Shown: one piece after another, positions 37,801-46,800 of the stretch
Layout of the letters: every line of letters begins with the position of its first letter
Position numbering within the stretch: the first letter of the stretch is position 1
Assembly: GCF_963678635.1 (NCBI RefSeq)
Contig: NC_087065.1
Span: 72,613,345-72,677,344 of the forward strand
Origin: Symsagittifera roscoffensis
Taxonomy: Eukaryota; Xenacoelomorpha; Acoela; Convolutidae
Direction of reading: 5' to 3'
DNA length: 64,000 nucleotides
Notes under the pieces: generated by a model
What the model saw: only the letters and a program-made list of their open reading frames with translations
What the model was told of the DNA's origin: nothing
Databases searched by the model: none
Translations under genes and position numbers: made by a program

Positions 37801-40800
37801 AACCTATGATTCCCTAGACAGTTAAAGCATAAGTGCATTTTTCGGGCATGCTCTTTTCGTTGCTTAGGGTCTAAAGCTTTGAAGTGCTCGCATTTGTAGA
37901 GAGGTCCACAGGTGTCTCCACTAGGACAAGCATTCGAGTTTACATTATTCTGAGCACGAGAGTTTTGTTGATCTCCCTGATGGTTAAAGCGCTGATTTTG
38001 ATTTCCTACACCATTTGTAGTAAAACCATTGAAACGGGAACCACTAGGGTGTTTAGCGTTTCCAGAAGAATTGTTAAAATTGTTATTGTTTTGGTTTCGG
38101 AAACCTGTCGGAGGCATGTCGCGACAAGCCTGTGCGTACCGTTGAAACCATTGTGCTAGATGTCTCAAGGAGGGTTGATCGTAGTCTTTGTCGATGACGA
38201 AGCGATTCCATTCTAATCTCACAGGGTCGGGAAGCTTTGCCAGAGCAGTGTTCAAGTTTGTTGTAGAACAAATATCGTGAACAAAACCAAGTTGCTCAAA
38301 AGTGTCCACTAAAGTTAGGAGAAAAACAGAAAACTGCATGTATGATTCTGGTTGAGCCAGATTTGGAGGTTTGAAATTTGCAAGACGTTGCAAAAAAGAG
38401 TTGACAATTCTATTGGTATTGCCAAAGTTTTCACGAAGACGTTGTAGTGCTAGTTCGTATGTGTCGCCGTTTGCACCATAACCAGCTATCATTAGTTTAG
38501 CTGGGCCAGTTACCAATGATTGAAGATGGATCATCTTTTCAGTTGGAGACATATTAGAATTATGAATCGATGATACGAATACACCATACCAGTGCAACCA
38601 ATAGTTGGGATTGCCATTGAAAATTGTAGGCTTCAGTTTTGGCACTGATCGACTGAATGTAGTAGAAGTGTCGCTTGAATTAGTTGCCAAAGCTCGATTG
38701 TTGTTGTTAGGAGGGTTTGCAGCACTAGCTTGTTGTGAGCTGTGGTTAGGAACATCACTAGCAAATGGATTTGAAAATGATTGGTCGCCTTGAAATGGCG
38801 CCGAAAGGTTGTCGTCAGCGGCAGCTGTTCTTGCATTGCCTTGAGTATTGTTGCTCATGGTTATAAGGTTGTTGTTTGGTATATCCATTATGTTTGCAGT
38901 CGGCATGGAGGTTGCGGTTTCCTGTGGGAAAATTGAAGTAGCATTTTCTTGAGCGCTGTTATTTGGAATTGTAGAAGTAGCAGGATTTGATACTTGTTTT
39001 TTCAAATATTTTTTCACTTTCATTGAAAATACTCGGATTTTCTGTTTCAACTGTACTGTCCAGTGAGAATGTTCTTCAAAATCGTGTTCAGAACCAGCCT
39101 GTAACATTTGATCGTTCAGGGTATCAAGTTTTTGTTGGAATTGAGACAATTCAGTGAACGTTTCATTGATGAGTTCAAGATCATCTTCTTCCTCGTAGAT
39201 GTTGTTTTCGAGCATGTCGATCAAAGTATTGATCTCCATTTCGTGATGACGTCGAAGCGAAACCAGTTTTCGAACGCCAGTCTCTTGAACGTTTTGATTG
39301 GTATCTTGCGTTTGGGTACCATTTTGTTCCGAAGGATCGCTGTCATTGTTTTGCGTCGTTTTATTTCTACCGGATGGGGCCATACCTTGAACCAGGAGAC
39401 GTAAACCAATACCTACCAACTTATACCAGTATATGAATTTACCTTTACCAACCTACCAACTTATACCGAATACCACCGATGCTCGTAAGAAGGAGCGAAA
39501 TAATGGATAAAGTTTAACCAATTACCACTGTACCTTACCACTTGTACCTACCTCCGAGGGAAAATTGAGCGGTCGTTCAAAGTGTCCTCGGTATTAACAA
39601 TTAACTGCGATTTTAAAGCTAGTCCAAGAACCTACCTGGTCCTACCAGCCTACCGACCCTACCTACCTACCAATTACCAGTATAAACGGCAAAAAAAACC
39701 GGGTGCAAAGATTAGCACCAATGAGTGTTGACCTCCCAGAGGACAACTGAGGATGACGTATTTACCTACCTACCTGTCGCTATTTAGCAGACGACCGAAT
39801 TGTGATTGCTGACCTCCCAGAGGACAACTAAAGTTGATGTACCTGTTTACCTACCTGTCCTAATACCGTAGATTTATCCCTGTGCAATAAAATTTGCACT
39901 TATACCAGTTGACCTCCCAGAGGACAACTTGCCTTTATCGCTGTAGCGTAGCGAATGAGACGAACTAGAGTTGTTCGAAGCAGTTGATGAGCTAAACGAA
40001 GCTCGAATGTAGCCACGAACCCAGTGAGGCTCGAAGCAGCAGAGGAAATGAGCTCAGGTAAAGCTCGACAGGAAGCAGCCAAGAACCGAGAGGCTCAAAG
40101 CAGAAAATAAGGTGAGCTAAGACGAAGCTCGAATGTAGCCACGAACCCAGTGAGGCTCGAAGCAGCAGAGGAATGAGCTCAGGTAAAGCTCGACAGGAAG
40201 CAGCCAAGAACCGAGAGGCTCAAAGCAGAAAATAAGGTGAGCTAAGACGAAGCTCGAATGTAGCCACGAACCCAGTGAGGCTCGAAGCAGCAGAGGAAAT
40301 GAGCTCAGGTAAAGCTCGACAGGAAGCAGCCAAGAACCGAGAGGCTCAAAGCAGAAAATAAGGTGAGCTAAGACGAAGCTGGAATGTAGCCACGAACCCA
40401 GTGAGGCTCGAAGCAGCAGAGGAAATGAGCTCAGGTAAAGCTCTACAGGAAGCAGCCAAGAACCGAGAGGCTCAAAGCAGAAAATAAGGTGAGCTAAGAC
40501 GAAGCTCGAATGTAGCCACGAACCCAGTGAGGCTCGAAGCAGCAGAGGAAATGAGCTCAGGTAAAGCTCGACAGGAAGCAGCCAAGAACCGAGAGGCTCA
40601 AAGGAGAAAATAAGGTGAGCTAAGACGAAGCTCGAATGTAGCCACGAACCCAGTGAGGCTCGAAGCAGCAGAGGAAATGAGCTCAGGTAAAGCTCGACAG
40701 GAAGTAGCCAAGAACCGAGAGGCTCAAAGCAGAAAATAAGGTGAGCTAAGACGAAGCTCGAATGTAGCCACGAACTCAGTGAGGCTCGAAGCAAGCGGAA

Positions 40801-43800
40801 TAAGTGAGCTCAGATAAAGCTCAAACAAATGTCATGTCGAAGAACAATGACGAAAATTGAGAGTCCAAAAAGAACTCGAATCAGGTAACCAAGGAGTCGG
40901 GCAATAAGAAAGCAAAAGTGTCAGAAAACACTTGAAGGAAGGAAGCAATGAAGGAAGCAAAGGGCCAAGAAAGGCTCGGAAGGAATATACAAGGCGTCAG
41001 ATAAGACTCGGAAGGAATGAATGAATGAGTAGGGAAAGACTCGGAAACGAACAACAAATGGGTCGAGAAAGACTCGGAAAGGAATGAAACATTGAGTCAG
41101 AAAAGACTCGGAAAGGAACGCAAAAGGCAATAAAGACTCTGAACGGAATGAAAAATGAGTCGGGAAAACTGAAGTTTTTTCATAAATGAGTCACAAAAGA
41201 CTCGGAATAGCAAAGCAACAAAAAACGAATTGAAAGGGGAAAATTGATGAAAATAACTTAATACATTATTCAAAGTAAATGAAGCTATGAACAATTGAAA
41301 CGTTTAAAGTTTACATGGGTTAGAAATCAAGAGCAATAATTGATCTTTTTTTTTTTTTAAATGTAAATCAAATAAACTGCGATTAACTGTAAATAAATGA
41401 AATAATATTGTAATGGGGAAGTATTATAACAAGATATAATAAACCGCAGACGTAAAAACTGGGGAGGAAAAACAGTAACTAACCATAAATTTTTGGTTGT
41501 GGGGGAATAAAAAACACAGTGTAACGAGCTAATCAAAACTTTTTCGGGGCGCCAATATAATAATTGGGTAAATTACCTGAGGAGAGTAATACACCAATTG
41601 TTAGTAAGGGTAGTTTTAAGGGTTGAGTCAAAGGAGTTCCATGCAGTTGGGCATCAGTTGAGTAAGTACATGAAAAATAATACAATAGTAAATCAGGGAT
41701 AAAACTAAGGTAAATATAATATCATAAATAGGGATATTATATTACATGGTACGGGGAATACTAAAAGGCGAACGTTAGAAAAAGGGGAACTGTTAATAAG
41801 GGGGTTATTCAGAAAAGTTGATATTAATCCCGAGTTTTCGTATAAATTGAAACATTATTTTACCTGAAAGTTTGTCATTTCCTTGTAAGTCATGCTGTTT
41901 TTGAAAAGTTGAGAGAAACGAGTGAGTCAGCTTGGCTGTAATGTCAAAAGTCAAGTTGAGAGAAAGGTGACCTTAATTGTTTACAATTAACAAGCTTGGT
42001 AAATTGGGGGCATTGTGTTTTTTGTTTTAGTCTCTGGAGAAGGACGTGTCTCATTTGAAGAGGAAACTAAAAGAGAGTGAGAAGGAGAAGACTCTGATGA
42101 AGATAGAGCACGACACCAGGTCTGCTGCTCCAGTCCATTTAACGCTTAGTTTTTATCACAGATTTCCTAGCACTTACAGTTACTTAGCAGTTAATTTAAT
42201 GTATAAGCACAGTTTTATTTACAGTACAGTTAATATAAGCACTTTATTCACGCGGAATAGGACATCATGACCCTTTTATGTTGAGTCCACAATGTGCTTT
42301 TCAGTAGGTATGCCCATCAATGATAAACAGTTGAGTTTAGTTGCCTATTTTTATGACCATTTTGGTATTTACATTTAAAAAAAAACCTTGTGTTATTTCA
42401 AGTTTTAAAATGTGAGTAGCAATCAATTAGCCTGTTATAAATAAAGATATCGGAAAGTTGGTATGGTAGTCAAAATATTGAGGGTTATAAAGCGAGTTTT
42501 CAGTTTTTGCTCCCAAATTCGATCTCAGGTAAATTGTATTTGCTAAATGATCGTAGTTATACTGGTTATACTGAAAAGCTATAAGCATCCAAGGAATTCA
42601 GTTTTCTTTTTGCATGATACAAGTATAATAGCTGGGTCACTAGAAAAAGCAAGAAAGAATATGGGTCCATCATTTTTGATAAAAGTTGGGAAATAAAAGC
42701 AAACAAAGGAACACTTGCAGTTTCCGAAGGTCTAAAGTCCCATATAGTAATTTTCTACAAGAACCATTTATGGTTAATACTTTAATCCTTCCGATTTCTG
42801 ATTTCAATGATTGGTTTTTCAAGGTATACTACAACCGAGTTGCAATACGCTGAAAAACGCGTGAAAACATTGGAGGCTCTTCTGCGCGAGAACAACATTA
42901 AGTAAAGAAATCCGCATGTCAGAGTGTTGCTTGATTCTGTGTTGCGTGTATTATATGTAATGTTGCGAAGCAATTCAAGTGTACATAGTCCAGACACATG
43001 AAAGAACCTATCCAATTATGACGTCGCCGAGAAAAATCTGGCAGATTGTTTTTGAAATCGTTCTTGGCACTAAAATTTGCACTGAATATACCAAAATTTG
43101 TATGAAACTTGACCTCTAGCTTCAGGTCTATCACAAATATCTGACCGATATCGGCTGCAATAGTGGTACCGCGTGAAATGTGTGAAATTCGTGACCCAAA
43201 AAAAGCGACCTAGAGTTGCAAAAAATGAGCTTCACTCAGAAAAATAATCTAATTTGGAATGAATGTGGTGAAATTAGTTTAACAGACTATGCTTAGACAG
43301 GCCTGATATATTTTCTCAGATCCTCTGCGCAAAATAATAATCTGACATCGATATTTGATCGTTTGTAGTTTCTCGTAATATGATTTATTTTTGATTGTAA
43401 AGATTCAATCAACGCTTGAATTGCTTCGCTATATTTCATTAATGTAGTCTCTTGCGTTCGAATTTGCTTGCTTTTTTCATTCAGCCAATTTAATTACATA
43501 ATTTCAATAACAAGCCTTCTAATCACAGCTTAAACCAAAGCCAATCTATAAACATCTAGCAATTTTGAGTGCAGCCATATTACCCAAGGTTTAAACTCCT
43601 TACAAAAAATGCAAACAACCATTTCTCCGCGACTTGTCATCATTCAAAAACTAACCTCAAATTATCCTTAGTACCCTATAAGCGTGTAAGTGAGTACACG
43701 AGATGCTATAGTTGTCAGAAGTCAAAGAAATTGCATTTAATTTTTTAATGCGCTTAAACTTATGGGGGTAACTTTTCTCCAGTTGCCTGTTGGCCGTGTT

Positions 43801-46800
43801 ACTTTACTCTCAAGCATCGAACTCCTATTCGCTATTCCTCAAATCTCTGCCCTGAATTGGATCTTTTAATTCTATGTCTTGGACTGTATTGACCCTGAAA
43901 AATGACAGAAAACAGAAGTATATCTAGTCAAATCATCCGAAAACTGCTCTCCCGAAACTGTCCCCTAAATATTGCTCGTAGATTTTTTCTTGTGTGTTCT
44001 ATTACAGACCTTTATTCGACCATAAGATATGTCCGATGTTCTTTGACTGTTCTTTTTGCACAGGACGTCATATGTGAATGGCAAAGTGGATTCCAAGTCA
44101 GGTGGTCGGGGTGGGAGAAAGGGAGAAGGTAGTTCGAATGAGCCCACTGGAGTAGATGAGATCCGATATTTGAACATCGAGACCACTCGAAAGTACCTCA
44201 AGGTAATAAACTATATAACAGCCCCCTCCTCGTGTTGACTTTTTTTCTCAATCCCAGGACAAGCTTAAAAAAGGTTTACCAAGCAGTAAAAAATTTACAT
44301 GAAAATTTACAGGTGAGGTCTTTATTTGTGGTTCCAACCCAATGGAGCTATAACGTGATAGAAGTATTTATTTGAGGAATCTTAACGGCTGTGACAGATT
44401 TCGTGCCATGACAGATCTCGTCCCATTTTAATTTCAGCAGATTTCGTCCCATTTCAAAGCGTACACAGATTTCGTCCCAAAAATGATAGGATGTTGGATA
44501 TGGGACGAAATCTGTAAATTAAATAAATTGGACGAAATCTGTTCAAGGACGAAATCTGTACCAATCATCTTAACTACTAATATTTAATTCACTTAAGAAG
44601 CGTTATAATATAATTTGATTGGTTATTACTTGTTTTTATTGTGTGTTTATAGATGTTCTGTGATCACATGGGTGTGGATGATCTAAATGAGGTGATTCCT
44701 GCTCTAAGACAGATGGGCGAGAAGAATGCCAACCACCTTAAAATGAAAAAGGTAATCGACACTGGTAAACCCATGAACACATCTTGTTCTCTGTCATTTC
44801 TCTTCATTACAATTTGGTTTCCTACTTCGGTTTCCAAATGCCGAGTTTAGTATAGAGTTTAGTGCCATTTGGTTTAACTTTATCGTTACGCGCTAAATAA
44901 CTTTTTTCAACACACTTGCGAGTGGAAGTGTCAATTATTCGGGAACTAGAATTTTTTGCAGTGAACAATTTTTACAGACACATTTCGATAAATCTGCATT
45001 ACAAATTTGGCTCTTTTTGAAGTTTCTATTTTTGTCGGCTCAGTAATCGATTCCTTACATTTGAAAGCAGTATAGTCTATTAATACAAACCTTCTTTTTT
45101 TCGAACCTAACTCGCAAATAAAAGTGTTCACTTAATTAGTGGCACTTTTGCTATAATCCCGATCTTTATTATAGGAAATCTCATAGCATCTGTTCTCTGC
45201 TTTATTTTTGGCTAGTGTTTGTGGTTCATTAAGCGTCTGTGGCTCAGTGGTTAGTGAGTGAGACTCATAATTACTCTTTCGATTGGCAAGGTTGTTGCAA
45301 TCCGGTACTAGGCTTTTTTTTTCCCGTAAACAACGTTCTTCACTGGGCTCAGTTCATATCTCCTGGACTTCTGCATCTTCTGACATGCTCAATTTCTTGA
45401 AAATTAAAAAATAGTTTAAATTAATTAGTACTTAGGTCAAGCCCATTTCACGGTGTAATTATTTCAAAAAATTCTCAATTTTTTTCGGGTTTGTGGTTTT
45501 CGTCCTAGTTTCTGTCGGTTCTTTTTCTGTTTTTTTTAAACGCTTTTTAATCAGATAGGGTTTTTATTGGCTGCGTTTTTAGAGCATGTGTTTTGTTCAA
45601 ATTTAAACAGCTTTTCTACTGCAACTGAATTTTCAGTAATTTTTTTGAATTTACCAAGTCTGACATAGTTTTTTTAAATTTTTTTCGTTTCTTTTTTTAA
45701 TGCTTAAACAGTTTCAGTGCATGTTGTATCGGCTCAGTCAACAATTTTTGCATAATTTTGAGGGCAAATATATTAGCATGCGATTTTGTGTTTCAGATTG
45801 GATGGGTCGTAATTTTTTGAAAAAAAGTTCAATGAAGTTTTTATGACAACAGTTTTGTTTTCGGTTCAAACAGGTTTCGACCAAAAATTTGTTGACGCTT
45901 CGTAATTGATTTCCATTTTTTTTAGACTGTTTTTGAACTTCTTCTGTTACAACCATGAAGATTTTGTAGCTGCCTCGTTTTTGAATTTTCAAGTTTTTGT
46001 CGTGTTCTCGCTAGTGTTTGCGAACCGAAGCTTCGCCTATGTGTAAAGTTTGTTCCAGCGACAATATATTGCTGTTAATTGTTTTTCTCGGCATGAAATT
46101 CATTCGCGACAAAATATAATTTTTAATGGTTTTTGTCTGATTAAATGTTACAAACGTGATTTTCACTTTTATAGGTTTTGATGATTTTTTTGGGGTTGTG
46201 GTTTTGTCAGGAAGAAGTATTGACATGCTCGATTAACTGCCGAAGTGCATCATACATATTATTGCATTGATGAATGCACTTAGGTATATCTGCATTTTTT
46301 CATTTGTTCAAATGAAGTTCATTTGCTAAAAGCTAGGCTAATTGCACTTTTTAAGTACGGATGTGGAAGTTGCGCAAAAACCTGATCGATTACTAGTTTC
46401 GAAAGTGGATTTCGTTTTTTAGATTTCCCTGCTAAATACAAAGTTTGCCCATTGATTCAGTTTTCTTAATTGGGTCAGTTTTAAAAAAAAAGTGCCAATC
46501 ATTAACATTTCTTGAAACTCAAAGAGCTTCAACGTCATATATATTTGTTCGACTTTTGCTGATTAACATTTTTTCAACTGTATGTTGGCTTTGTCAAGAG
46601 TAATGAACGTTGTGAATTTTCTTATATAGGTCTTGTGATATTTTTGTTTTCTCCTAGAAAAAAGTTGTGCATTCATACATATTAATACAGATGTGCATTC
46701 ATACAGATGTGCATTCATACATATTAATGCATTTGTGAATGCACTTAGGTATATATGCACTTTTGAGTTCAATTGAAATCCATTTACTAAAAGTTACTTA

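Larger units (their letters stand above)
39420..41555 (-). other. BEL/Pao 5' leader rich in nested tandem repeats
   Basis: 2.1 kb between the 5' LTR and the polyprotein. From the ORF outward there is a TACC-rich stretch (39400-39680), three copies of TGACCTCCCAGAGGACAACT (39729, 39810, 39910), a 126-bp tandem array (about 40000-40830), degenerate repeats of about 35 bp with GACTCGGAAAGGAA (40920-41210), then unique sequence. No separate gene is convincing. Confidence 0.75.
33107..41992 (-). mobile_element. BEL/Pao LTR retrotransposon, intact, in CEP70 intron 8
   Basis: 8886 bp on the minus strand. Two 437-bp LTRs (33107-33543 and 41556-41992) read as identical by eye. A perfect 5-bp AGCTT target duplication flanks it (33102-33106, 41993-41997). 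It has one intact gag-pol ORF and a 2.1-kb repeat-rich leader. Domain content (Pao-type gag, PR, RT, RH, IN with a DUF5641-like tail) is BEL/Pao. Identical LTRs and an open frame point to very recent insertion and possible activity. It sits 38 nt upstream of CEP70 exon 9, antisense to the gene. Confidence 0.95.

Noticed and set aside
34408-39404. Plus-strand ORFs opposite the BEL polyprotein
   Set aside because: Shadows of a 1873-codon frame with clear domains on the minus strand.
39992-40794. Minus-strand ORFs of up to 225 codons with a 42-residue repeat
   Set aside because: They arise from a 126-bp tandem array whose length is a multiple of 3, in the untranslated leader of the BEL element.
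39992-40830. CRISPR-like regular spacing
   Set aside because: Repeats are contiguous 126-bp units with no unique spacers, and the genome is eukaryotic.
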